From contig JADZDP010000260.1 in NCBI GenBank assembly GCA_020850995.1, positions 1 through 35,273 of the forward strand: a DNA stretch of 35,273 nt, in the 5' to 3' direction. Both the position numbers and the translations under genes were made by a program. Below are positions 1-6,475 of the stretch, in pieces (position 1 is the first letter of the stretch; the number at the start of each line of letters is the position of its first letter). The DNA is from Deltaproteobacteria bacterium (lineage in GTDB: Bacteria; Myxococcota; UBA727; VGSZ01). A model generated the notes under the pieces. The model worked only from the letters and a program-made list of their open reading frames with translations. It searched no databases and had not been told where the DNA came from.

Positions 1-104
1 CGCTGCCGAACATGCGGGAGGAGCGCTTTGCCGCGCTGATGACCGCCTATTCCGAGATTATCCAGGAGCATGCAGTCATGCGGAGAGTGTTCGGTGTTCT
101 GTGA
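1..104 (+). CDS. C-terminal end of an unknown protein (cut by window edge)
   Basis: An open frame enters from the left edge (first whole codon at base 3) and stops at TGA 102-104. The visible 33 residues (LPNMREERFAALMTAYSEII, then a short basic tail ending VFGVL) look like an amphipathic helix and have normal protein composition. Nothing identifies the family. It converges on the truncated nuclease gene at 123-563, with only 18 bases between the two stop codons, so one of the two genes may have been cut at this junction. Confidence that this is coding is moderate because only the tail is visible. Confidence 0.4.
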   Translation, partial: LPNMREERFAALMTAYSEIIQEHAVMRRVFGVL

Positions 105-122
105 CGGAAACGAGGGGATGGT

Positions 123-563
123 TCAGGCGTTCGTCCTCAGCGCCTTCCAGAGTGCGATGCCACTCACCGCCGCCTTCCGGATCGCCCGCGGGCGCTCGAC
201 ACCATCTTTCGCGTTGGTCGTGAATCGACAGCTGAGCGCGAGTGACGTGTTCTTCGCGCGCTGGGCGTGAAAAGCGGCGAGCGCCTTGAGCACCGCGGTC
301 GTCCTCAGCGTGACGTTCCTGTCGAGGTGCTTTATCTGCTCGAGCAACCGCTGCTCGACCTCGCGAAGCGGTTCCGCGGGCCCGACACCGACAAGCGTTC
401 GCGCCACGTGGTCGATGTCCTCCCCGCACTCGAGCTCCAGCGCGCCTCCGTCGTTTAGGTTGAGCCAACGGAGGAGCGATAGGTTCGCCTGGTAGACGAA
501 GCCGCGGATCGTCGGGGACGCGTCCTGCGCGCGAGCAGGAACGAAGGCGGTCGCCATGTACAC
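123..563 (-). pseudogene. Truncated DUF4297/Cap4-like dsDNA nuclease domain protein
   Basis: This 146-residue frame has the N-terminal layout of DUF4297/Cap4-type nuclease domains. It shows an early R-G-F-x-Y-Q block (residues 20-25), an acidic strand ELECGEDID (43-51) and then EQIK (75-78) followed by a Thr-rich helix, which together match the acidic...QxK signature of the PD-(D/E)xK fold. Known family members are usually far longer, with a large C-terminal sensing or partner domain after the nuclease. Here the frame stops just after the nuclease domain, next to the end of an unrelated convergent gene, so I call it a remnant, although a stand-alone small nuclease is possible. It lies 56 bases downstream of the TOPRIM gene on the same strand and is probably co-transcribed. 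The start may be codon 1 or the Met at codon 3. The family call is by motif only. Confidence 0.5.
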
Positions 564-619
564 CAGTCTACCGCGATCGCCGCTTGGGGCGCGCCGACCC
601 TTCCGTGGTCGCGGACTTG

Positions 620-2347
620 TTAGTCCTCGGCCGCGGAGGACTCAGGGGTTCGCTCGATGAGCTCACCGCTCTCCGGGTCAACCCGTACGCGTTTTCGCTC
701 GCGAAGAAAGGGGGCTCGCGCACCGAACGTCGCGCGCCGCGCGAAGGCCAAGAACGCACGGTACTCGCCGTCGGACCTTCTCGGGTGTTGCAGGGTGTAG
801 CGTCCCAATGCGCGACCCCAGGCCTCACCCTTCTTGAAGCGAGCGCCGGCGAGAATCAGCTCAGCATGCAGCGCCGTTTCCATCTCTGCGGCGTTTGTGA
901 CGCCCGCGAGCACCGCGCGCAGTTTTGCCTGAGTCAGGTCTAGGTCCACCCCGGCGCGCTTGAGGTCGTCCGCCGCCAACTCGATTGCCACATCGGCAAG
1001 CTCATCAGTCGTGAAGTTGTCGAACTCGAAGTCCGGCCGGGAAATGCGGAACTGGCCACAGAAGACGTCGTCCCTTGCGGCTCGTCGGATGACACTTACG
1101 TTTTCGCTCCGGTCCCCGTCGATCACGAAGTAGGAAAAGACGTGCTCGTCGCTGTTTGCGCAAAGCGTGTCCTCCAGTGCGATCCGATTCTTCTCTCGCA
1201 CCTGTCCGCGAAGGTTCACGACGGAGACGCCGTGTCCGTCCGCCAACGCGCCGAGCACCTGCGCAAACGCCGCCGCCTCTGTGTGGCCTTCAACGTACAG
1301 TCGCACCGACGTCCTCGGGTCGTAGAATCTCTGTTTGATCCAGTCGGCGTGTACACCCGCCGAGGCATCGATCAGGCGGTCCGTCCCATAGAGGTCGACC
1401 TTGAACTGTGGCCCGCTGTATCCGCGGCCAGCTTGATCCTCCTCCGGGAGCTGCACGCCAAAGGCGCGCTCTGCGGCTCGGCGCAAACACTCCGCCATCG
1501 ATCGGAGCGTGAACGCGCCACCCGTGTGGCCGCGCACGTCCCGCTCGACTTGACGATCGCGTCCCGCAGCAAGTCTTAGAAGGATCTGAATGTCATCGTT
1601 GGCGTCGACTTTGCGACTGGCCTCAGCGAGGTGCTGATGGAGACGTTCCACGACGTCGCGGCCGATGCCACGGAGCAGGCTCTCTACCTCCCGCCAATAG
1701 GAGCGGAACCACTCCGTGAAGTCGCCTTCGTCGACGGACGCGAACCCCGGCTCCTCGAACATCACCCACCGGGAGTAGCCCTCGAGGAACACGCAAAGCG
1801 CTGCGAGGTTGTTCCACTCGCGAACACGCTCGCGGAACGCATCGCTCGCGAAGCGTTCCTTCAGCCGAGCTATCGCGTCCGGGTAGAGCTGCTCGAAGCC
1901 GCCGATGTCGGAAAGCAGCTGGCGCTTCGCGATCCCGATTTCCGAGGCTCGCTGGAGCTCGAAGAGCACGAAGAGGCGGAACGGGTGAAACTGCGGCGTC
2001 AAGCTCCCAAGGGCGGCCCTTGCTTCGTCATGCGTTCCCCACCAATGGTTGACATTGAACGCGATGTCCCGATGGTCGGCGTACGCGTTGCGCTCTCTTC
2101 CGCGCAGCGGAACGAAGCCGGGAAGCGAACACGGTCCATCGCTCGTGACGAGATCTGCGCGCAGAAGACCCGCTAGCCATAGCTCCTCGATGGCACCCCA
2201 TCCGAAGATCGAGGCCCGGTCGCCGGCCCAGCTGCCAAAGGACGCGGCACTCGCGACGCGTTCCAGCGACGTGCCCGCGCTGTCGTTCTCAAGGTAGGTC
2301 GCGATGCGCACGACATCGATCAGGTCGGTCCAATGAGGCTTGTCCAC
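620..2347 (-). CDS. OLD-like TOPRIM domain protein, putative nuclease
   Basis: This is a 575-residue protein with a GTG start and a GGAG ribosome-binding site at 2355-2358. The C-terminal half has TOPRIM landmarks: YVEGHTE at 351-357 (catalytic Glu E353), then strand VVNLRGQ (377-382), then FVIDGDRS at 408-414 with the metal-binding DxD (D410, D412), then RISRPDFEFDNF (434-445), which resembles the acidic third motif of OLD-type TOPRIMs. Residues 1-330 are mostly helical with no recognised domain, and I see no Walker A motif, so the usual OLD ATPase half is absent. TOPRIM proteins of this kind cut or nick DNA or RNA and are common in anti-phage systems. Here it precedes a DUF4297-like fragment and diverges from another nuclease-containing pair. 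TOPRIM identity is fairly secure; a defence role is inferred from context. Confidence 0.8.
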   Translation of the reverse strand: MDKPHWTDLIDVVRIATYLENDSAGTSLERVASAASFGSWAGDRASIFGWGAIEELWLAGLLRADLVTSDGPCSLPGFVPLRGRERNAYADHRDIAFNVNHWWGTHDEARAALGSLTPQFHPFRLFVLFELQRASEIGIAKRQLLSDIGGFEQLYPDAIARLKERFASDAFRERVREWNNLAALCVFLEGYSRWVMFEEPGFASVDEGDFTEWFRSYWREVESLLRGIGRDVVERLHQHLAEASRKVDANDDIQILLRLAAGRDRQVERDVRGHTGGAFTLRSMAECLRRAAERAFGVQLPEEDQAGRGYSGPQFKVDLYGTDRLIDASAGVHADWIKQRFYDPRTSVRLYVEGHTEAAAFAQVLGALADGHGVSVVNLRGQVREKNRIALEDTLCANSDEHVFSYFVIDGDRSENVSVIRRAARDDVFCGQFRISRPDFEFDNFTTDELADVAIELAADDLKRAGVDLDLTQAKLRAVLAGVTNAAEMETALHAELILAGARFKKGEAWGRALGRYTLQHPRRSDGEYRAFLAFARRATFGARAPFLRERKRVRVDPESGELIERTPESSAAED

Positions 2348-2584
2348 GCCGGGCTCCGCAACGTTCGTAGCAGGAGAACTCCTTGATTTCCAAGCCCTTG
2401 GGGCTCAGCTCCGGCTCCGGTGGCCGCCGTCGGCCGCCCTCGCCGTGCGGGGCGACGCGACGGCGACGGTGGCTTGAAGTGGAAAGAATATGAGGTCCCG
2501 TCAGATCCGGCGCAAAAACTCGGGCGCCCGCGCGGATGTTCCCAAAAGAGTACCGCGCTCGACCGAGCCACGTCTGGGAGACCG

Positions 2585-3748
2585 ATGACGCAGAACCTTC
2601 TCATCCTTGCTGACGCCGTTGCCGAAGGCGTCGCCCTCGACGCCGCGCCCAACTTCCATGTTCGCGGCGGCGGCGCCCAGAAAACCCTCTCCCTGATCGG
2701 CAAGGGGCTCACGATCGAGGCAGCGGCCCGCGATGCAGCAAAGCAAGCGAAGGGCCACGCCTTCGAACTCATGCAGGCCACGCAACACACGGCGCGTCTC
2801 GGCGCGTTCGCTGTCGACGCCGTGACCCAACCGAACAGCGTCGCAAACCACCCGCATGCAGACCTCGAGCTGCTCGAGGCCCAACTCGCTACCAAAGAGT
2901 TCCAGCTCGGCGTTGGCAGTGCCGCCTACCTCGGCGTGAAAATCCGCTCTTCACAGGCCGACGCCGTTATCGTCCCGCAGGACGCCCGGGCCGCGCTCGA
3001 GGCGAGCGACTCAGCCGCATACGCGCTCTGCGCCGACCACCTCGAGCACGCCGGTGTCTCTACCGACGCAATGACGAACGACCAGATCGTCGAGCGCACC
3101 GTGGAAGACCTTATGCGCTTCGCATCCTCGTCGACGCGCGTCGGCGTGCTCGACCAAGGCGCGATCGCTTTCGGGGCAGCAGCCCAGAGTGCCTTCGTGA
3201 CCGGGACTGTCTCCGTGATGGTGCAGGTCGTCGAGCGCCTCGCGACCGGGAAGCCCATCGACAAGACGATCTGGGGCCCGGCGATGGGGGCCGCCACGAA
3301 GAGCTTCCTCACGACCGGCCTCCAGACCTACTACTCGTTGTCGACCTACCTCGCCGTCGCGCAAGGGAGCTTCGAGGCGCGCGTACTTCGCCAACTCATA
3401 TCGAACGCACCGGTCACCGGCGCTATCGCTGAGATCATCATCGGGACGGCCCGCGAGGTAGTGCGCTTCCACAAGAACGAGATCGACCTTGACGAACTCC
3501 TGCGGCGAACCGGCGTGGTCGCGACGTCCGCCGTCGGGTCCGGGGTGGGCGTCGTCATTGGTGCTCGCGTGCTCCGCGGACAACACCCCATCGTCCAACT
3601 GCTCGGCATCGCGCTCTTCGGGATTCTCGGCGCGCGCTTCGGCACGTTCGTTGGCGTCGAGCTGTTCAAGCCGAAGCAGCTCGGGGCTGGGCCCGTCACG
3701 TCCGACGTGGGCCTCGTCGGTTCGGCAGACATTGCCAGGCCGGTTTGA
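2585..3748 (+). CDS. Unknown protein with hydrophobic, Gly-rich C-terminus; first gene of a two-gene unit
   Basis: I do not recognise this 387-residue protein. I chose the ATG at 2585 because GGGAG (2576-2580) lies just upstream; the open frame extends back to 2420, but that stretch is low-complexity Arg/Gly. Residues 57-133 contain GHAFELM, HPHADLEL, EFQLGVGSAAYLGV and VIVPQDA. Their spacing (Glu helix, Asp strand, E-x-Q strand) recalls a degenerate PD-(D/E)xK-like fold; this is a weak inference. Residues 185-290 hold several hydrophobic helices. Residues 308-361 form two Gly-rich hydrophobic segments (GSGVGVVIGARVL and LLGIALFGILGARFGTFVGV) like glycine-zipper or pore-forming hairpins. The next gene starts 46 bases later and encodes a nuclease-like protein, so the two probably act together. 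Confidence 0.72.
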   Translation: MTQNLLILADAVAEGVALDAAPNFHVRGGGAQKTLSLIGKGLTIEAAARDAAKQAKGHAFELMQATQHTARLGAFAVDAVTQPNSVANHPHADLELLEAQLATKEFQLGVGSAAYLGVKIRSSQADAVIVPQDARAALEASDSAAYALCADHLEHAGVSTDAMTNDQIVERTVEDLMRFASSSTRVGVLDQGAIAFGAAAQSAFVTGTVSVMVQVVERLATGKPIDKTIWGPAMGAATKSFLTTGLQTYYSLSTYLAVAQGSFEARVLRQLISNAPVTGAIAEIIIGTAREVVRFHKNEIDLDELLRRTGVVATSAVGSGVGVVIGARVLRGQHPIVQLLGIALFGILGARFGTFVGVELFKPKQLGAGPVTSDVGLVGSADIARPV

Positions 3749-3794
3749 AGGGGACGAGGCACCCGGACGTCCCTTCGGTTCTCACGGTGAAAAG

Positions 3795-4541
3795 ATGGCC
3801 GACGAGTGGTTCATAAGCGAGATGGTGGTGAAGTCCCGGGCGACGATCAAGCCCGGGATGACGGAGGTGTCCCTCCTCGAGGAGGGGCCTGCGAGCGACA
3901 AGCTGCCGATCACGAAGCGTGATGAGGCTTCGATGATGCGCGCCATCACCGGCGAGCCCGCCTTCGCGCAGCTCCTGATGCGGAAGCTCCTCATGCCCGA
4001 TGAGGGCGTTCGGTACGCGCTGGAGGTAGCAAGACCGATCATCTACAAGCCGGACATGGTGCCCGGCGATGTCGACCTCGTCTGCGCGCACGAACAGAAC
4101 CCTGCGCAGGCGGTCGGCGTCGAGGCCAAGCAGGTGCGTGCCATAACGTCGAACGGTGAAGAGGATGAGCTGAAGCGCACCGGCAAGATCCTCGGTGGCA
4201 TTCGCCAAGCAAATGGCCTTCGCGAGCTTGGCTTTCATCGCTCGTACTACCTGGTTCTCGTCGCCACAGACGGTCGCATGAAGACCGAAAACAACGTGTT
4301 CGCCCGCGGCGTGCGCGGCCGTACCGTCACAGCCATCCAAGAAGTGATCTTCTCCGAGTCCGGCAAGAGAGCACTCCACCCCGACGTTGGCGTCGTCGTC
4401 GTCGAGCTCGTCCAGCCGGCACCACGTGCGTTCGATGAGCTGAGCAACGTCATCGCGACAGTTGTTCGAATGGCGCGGCCCGTCGAGCAACCCACGCAGC
4501 TTACGAACCGCGTCGCTGATGCGCTCGGAATCAAGCGATAG
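3795..4541 (+). CDS. PD-(D/E)xK nuclease-like protein; second gene of the two-gene unit
   Basis: This is a 248-residue soluble protein. The ATG at 3795 opens the conserved-looking part; the same frame extends back inside the upstream gene without a plausible start signal. Around residues 90-113 it reads PGDVDLV, then 11 residues, then VGVEAKQV. This places D92/D94 and E110-x-K112 on neighbouring strands, the PD-(D/E)xK arrangement of restriction-type nucleases. Later strands SYYLVLVATDG (150-160) and VGVVVVELVQP (198-208) fit the core sheet. There is no ATPase, methylase or DNA-binding motif that I can see. It follows the hydrophobic-tailed gene by 46 bases and closes that unit. The substrate is unknown. 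An immunity or transcription role cannot be ruled out, but the E-x-K context favours a nuclease. Confidence 0.65.
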   Translation: MADEWFISEMVVKSRATIKPGMTEVSLLEEGPASDKLPITKRDEASMMRAITGEPAFAQLLMRKLLMPDEGVRYALEVARPIIYKPDMVPGDVDLVCAHEQNPAQAVGVEAKQVRAITSNGEEDELKRTGKILGGIRQANGLRELGFHRSYYLVLVATDGRMKTENNVFARGVRGRTVTAIQEVIFSESGKRALHPDVGVVVVELVQPAPRAFDELSNVIATVVRMARPVEQPTQLTNRVADALGIKR

Positions 4542-4803
4542 CGGTGCGCTCATCGGATCGATGTGCTACCGACGAGTTCGCGGAGCGGTTGAAGTTGCCC
4601 CATGTCCGCTCTCCAAGCGCCGCGCGTGCCGCGGCTGCAATCACGGCGTCATGAGCGTTTGAGTTGCCCACCATCCGCACGTCGACGCGCACCTGGCAAG
4701 CGATCTTGAGAAGGCGAACCTCTCCGGTCACGAAGCTTGCTGATCAGCGAGGTCGAGGAGGTTGTGAGGTCGGGCGCAATCGTTCCTCGACGGGCGCGGA
4801 CAC

Positions 4804-4821
4804 CGGGACGCCGGCGTCCCG
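4804..4821. repeat. Perfect palindrome CGGGACGCCGGCGTCCCG
   Basis: This 18-base sequence equals its own reverse complement. Its 16-base core recurs at 5079-5094, and 12 bases of it recur at 15779-15790 just before the right-hand repeat. It may be a protein-binding or recombination site. Confidence 0.6.
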
Positions 4822-4980
4822 CCGTAGGCCGAGCACGGCGATCACTGCCCGGGCCCGTTTCGGCGCCTCGACCCCGCTATCAACAACCAGCTGCTGGGGT
4901 GCGCGCCGGTTTTTCTGGGGTGCCCAAGCCCGCATCCGCTCGCGCCGGAACATGCGCCCCGGGTGCTCGAAGTCCAGTTC

Positions 4981-5020
4981 TGCTGGGGTGGTGATCGAAC
5001 TTGCTGGGTGCACCCCAGCA
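4981..5020 (+). repeat. Diverged copy of the TGCTGGGGTG repeat cluster
   Basis: TGCTGGGGTGGT (4981-4992) is followed nine bases later by a 19-base near-palindrome at 5002-5020. This is the same layout as the starts of the two long repeats at 5637 and 15830, but with one G missing from the left arm. The long tRNA-bearing part of the repeat does not follow it. Confidence 0.6.
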
Positions 5021-5078
5021 GACCCTGGTTGCACGGGGCGCGACGCGACGGGCACGGCGATGTTCTCGAACGGTGCCA

Positions 5079-5094
5079 GGGACGCCGGCGTCCC
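5079..5094. repeat. Palindrome GGGACGCCGGCGTCCC after the antitoxin-like gene
   Basis: This second copy of the 16-base palindrome lies four bases beyond the stop codon of the minus-strand MqsA-like gene. It could form a stem at the end of that transcript, but there is no loop and no U-tract, so a binding site is as likely as a terminator. Confidence 0.5.
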
Positions 5095-5098
5095 AGGG

Positions 5099-5521
5099 TC
5101 ACGCGCGTCGGAGGCCGTGAAGCTTGGCCGTCGCCCGCAGGGGCTCGTCGGCGACCAGGCTCAGCAAGGCGACCAGCTGGAAGCTCGGCTCCACGCGCTT
5201 CCGTACCTTCGATAGGTAGCCGGCGGACAGTCCGAGCTCCCGCTCCACGTCGATCAGCTTGAACCCGGCGTCGTCGAGCTTCTGGAGGGCCACCTCCAGC
5301 TTTGCCCGCAGATGCCGGCGGTACTCTGCCGCCAGGGCCTCCTCGATCTTTCCCCGGTCGGTGCGGGACACGAACCGCTCGCCGCAGCGCTCGCACTCCA
5401 CGAGCTCGAGGCTCGAGGGCAGCGGCAGCTCGAAGCCCTTGTAGCGTCCGGTGCGGCCCGCGCGGGCGAACCGCCGGACTGTGCCGCCACAGGCTGCGCA
5501 GACTCGATCATACGGGCTCAT
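5099..5521 (-). CDS. MqsA/YgiT-type zinc-finger HTH protein (orphan antitoxin-like regulator)
   Basis: This 140-residue protein has the MqsA layout. Residues 8-11 give CAAC and residues 43-46 give CERC, a four-Cys zinc-binding head linked by basic sequence. A helical linker (58-84) follows, then a helix-turn-helix around 87-110 (LIDVERELGLSAGYLSKVRK). MqsA binds DNA with its C-terminal HTH and neutralises the MqsR RNase with its N-terminal zinc domain. No MqsR-like toxin lies on either side: downstream is palindromic DNA and upstream is the 5637 repeat. It is therefore an orphan, perhaps a free-standing regulator or what remains of a toxin-antitoxin pair. The palindromes on both sides could be its operators, but that is speculation. 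The ATG at 5521 is the first Met in frame. Confidence 0.75.
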   Translation of the reverse strand: MSPYDRVCAACGGTVRRFARAGRTGRYKGFELPLPSSLELVECERCGERFVSRTDRGKIEEALAAEYRRHLRAKLEVALQKLDDAGFKLIDVERELGLSAGYLSKVRKRVEPSFQLVALLSLVADEPLRATAKLHGLRRA

Positions 5522-5636
5522 GGGCGGAGCAGATCCCTTCGAGGCCGAAGCGTGACGACGAGAAACACGCGAAAATTGGACTTATGCCATAGGAGCTAGT
5601 GTCACACCAGCTCCATGGGACTATTTCCAGAATTTC

Positions 5637-5822
5637 TGCTGGGGTGGTGCCGGATTTGCTGGGGTGCACCCCAGCAGACCCGGTGTTGTGCGGTGAAACT
5701 TGGCTGCGACCTGTCCCTCACCGTTGCGTCCGAACGCCATTTCTCTCACCACGTTTGCCGCCGTCGGGGCCCCGAACGAATTTGGGTACTGGAAGTCGCA
5801 CGTTCGAATCGTGTCGCCCCGA
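5637..5822 (+). repeat. 186-bp direct repeat, left copy (pairs with 15830-16017)
   Basis: The sequence starts with half-site TGCTGGGGTGG, has the perfect 20-base palindrome TGCTGGGGTGCACCCCAGCA at 5657-5676 and ends with a 42-base tRNA-like segment. Read against 15830-16017, I count about ten substitutions and two single-base indels, with the last 42 bases identical. Both copies have the same orientation and flank the metal-resistance operon, as attL/attR or recombining repeats would. Confidence 0.85.
5781..5822 (+). other. tRNA-Pro-like 3' half (att-like fragment), left copy
   Basis: From the anticodon loop onward the sequence is in exact tRNA register: loop TTTGGGT (anticodon TGG, Pro), 5-base 3' stem ACTGG, 5-base variable loop AAGTC, T arm GCACG-TTCGAAT-CGTGT, acceptor strand CGCCCCG and discriminator A. 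Bases before the loop do not pair with ACTGG, and there is no D arm, so it is not a functional tRNA. Integrases of genomic islands commonly use this part of a tRNA gene as their attachment core. Confidence 0.7.
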
Positions 5823-5866
5823 CCACTTACTTTCCGCGACGTTACGACGTCACCGCAGCGCCTCTT

Positions 5867-5925
5867 TGCTGGGGTGACGTTATCTGCCGTTGCGCTGGGT
5901 GATGCAGCGACGAGTCACCCCAGCA
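5867..5925. repeat. 12-bp inverted repeat from the TGCTGGGGTG family
   Basis: TGCTGGGGTGAC at 5867-5878 is mirrored perfectly by GTCACCCCAGCA at 5914-5925, with 35 bases between the arms. The arms are the half-sites of the 20-base palindrome, here pulled apart. It lies between the left long repeat and the metal operon. Confidence 0.6.
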
Positions 5926-6088
5926 GCGACCCCAGCGTGTTCGTCGCAACTGTGAATCGTCGTGGCAAACCCGCGCGATTTCGCGTGTCTGGCCGCGCGG
6001 ACATCCCCGACCAACGTCTGGTAGTCATCCTCGCGGCGGATGACGGCGAGTGAGGCCTCGCCGCGGAAGCCAACATAGGACACATCGA

Positions 6089-6112
6089 TCATATGACCTT
6101 GCCATCATATGA
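6089..6112. promoter_or_regulatory. Candidate ArsR-family operator: paired TCATATGA
   Basis: Two TCATATGA octamers (6089-6096 and 6105-6112) are separated by eight bases, so equivalent positions lie 16 bases apart and form a larger dyad. ArsR/SmtB repressors bind AT-rich dyads of this sort overlapping their own promoter. This AT-rich island in GC-rich DNA lies just upstream of the ArsR-type gene and is the natural autoregulatory site of the metal operon. Confidence 0.6.
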
Positions 6113-6163
6113 GCCGGCGGCTACAACACGGCAATGAAGGCCACACCCGCAGGGAAGGGCAAG

Positions 6164-6475
6164 ATGCCGAGCGACCTGGTCCTCGCGAAGACCGCGAGCC
6201 TGTTCGCCGCGTTCGCCAACGAAGCTCGCCTGAAGGCGGTGGTCGCGTTGATGCGACATGGTCCGATGTCCGTTACGGACCTCATCGAGGTCTGTGGCCT
6301 CGAGCAATCCGCGCTCTCCCATCAACTGCGCGTGCTTCGAGACGCATCACTCGTCGTCAACGAGCGCCGCGGCAAGCAGGTCGTCTACGCGCTCGCTGAC
6401 GACCACATCGCAAGCATCCTCGATGACGGCATCCACCACGCCCGCGAGCGCTCCGGGAAAGGCGACGGCACATGA
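6164..6475 (+). CDS. ArsR/SmtB-family metal-sensing repressor, CzrA-like
   Basis: This is a winged-helix repressor that should release DNA when it binds metal. I prefer the ATG at 6164 because AGGGAAGG lies five bases upstream; an ATG at 6134 adds ten Lys/Gly-rich residues without a ribosome-binding site. From the 6164 start (103 residues) the recognition region is LEQSALSHQLRVLRDASLV (46-64), and the wing is ERRGKQVVYAL. The last helix contains D79-x-H81 and H92, matching the CzrA alpha-5 site (D84, H86, H97), but the fourth ligand is E95 rather than His. The ArsR-type Cys pair is absent. That favours Zn/Co/Ni/Cd sensing. The stop overlaps the next start (ATGA), which places it first in the resistance operon. 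Confidence 0.85.
   Translation: MPSDLVLAKTASLFAAFANEARLKAVVALMRHGPMSVTDLIEVCGLEQSALSHQLRVLRDASLVVNERRGKQVVYALADDHIASILDDGIHHARERSGKGDGT

Larger units (their letters stand above)
4542..5098. other. Gene-free, palindrome-rich stretch
   Basis: No frame here has a convincing start, motif or composition. The stretch holds two copies of the GGGACGCCGGCGTCCC palindrome, half-sites TGCTGGGGTG at 4892 and 4981, a CTGGGGTG at 4914 and an imperfect palindrome at 5002-5020. The same motifs recur at both ends of the metal-resistance module, so this looks like the left shoulder of a mobile or recombining unit. Confidence 0.55.

Noticed and set aside
4531..4731. 66-codon minus-strand frame (contains NSNAHDAVIAAAARAALG)
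   Set aside because: It overlaps the end of the nuclease-like gene and matches no family. It could be a gene fragment but lacks a ribosome-binding site or neighbours to support it.
4744..5055. 103-codon minus-strand frame through the palindrome cluster
   Set aside because: Most of it translates the repeats themselves, with no domain signal.
5761..5822. Complete tRNA-Pro gene
   Set aside because: The 3' half is in perfect register, but the 5' anticodon stem does not pair and there is no D arm. The same is true of the copy at 15976-16017.
5880..6092. 70-codon minus-strand frame divergent from the arsR-like gene
   Set aside because: The N-terminus looks protein-like, but it crosses the inverted repeat at 5867-5925, has no recognisable domain, and its start lies within the operator dyad. 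It may be a remnant; not enough support to call.
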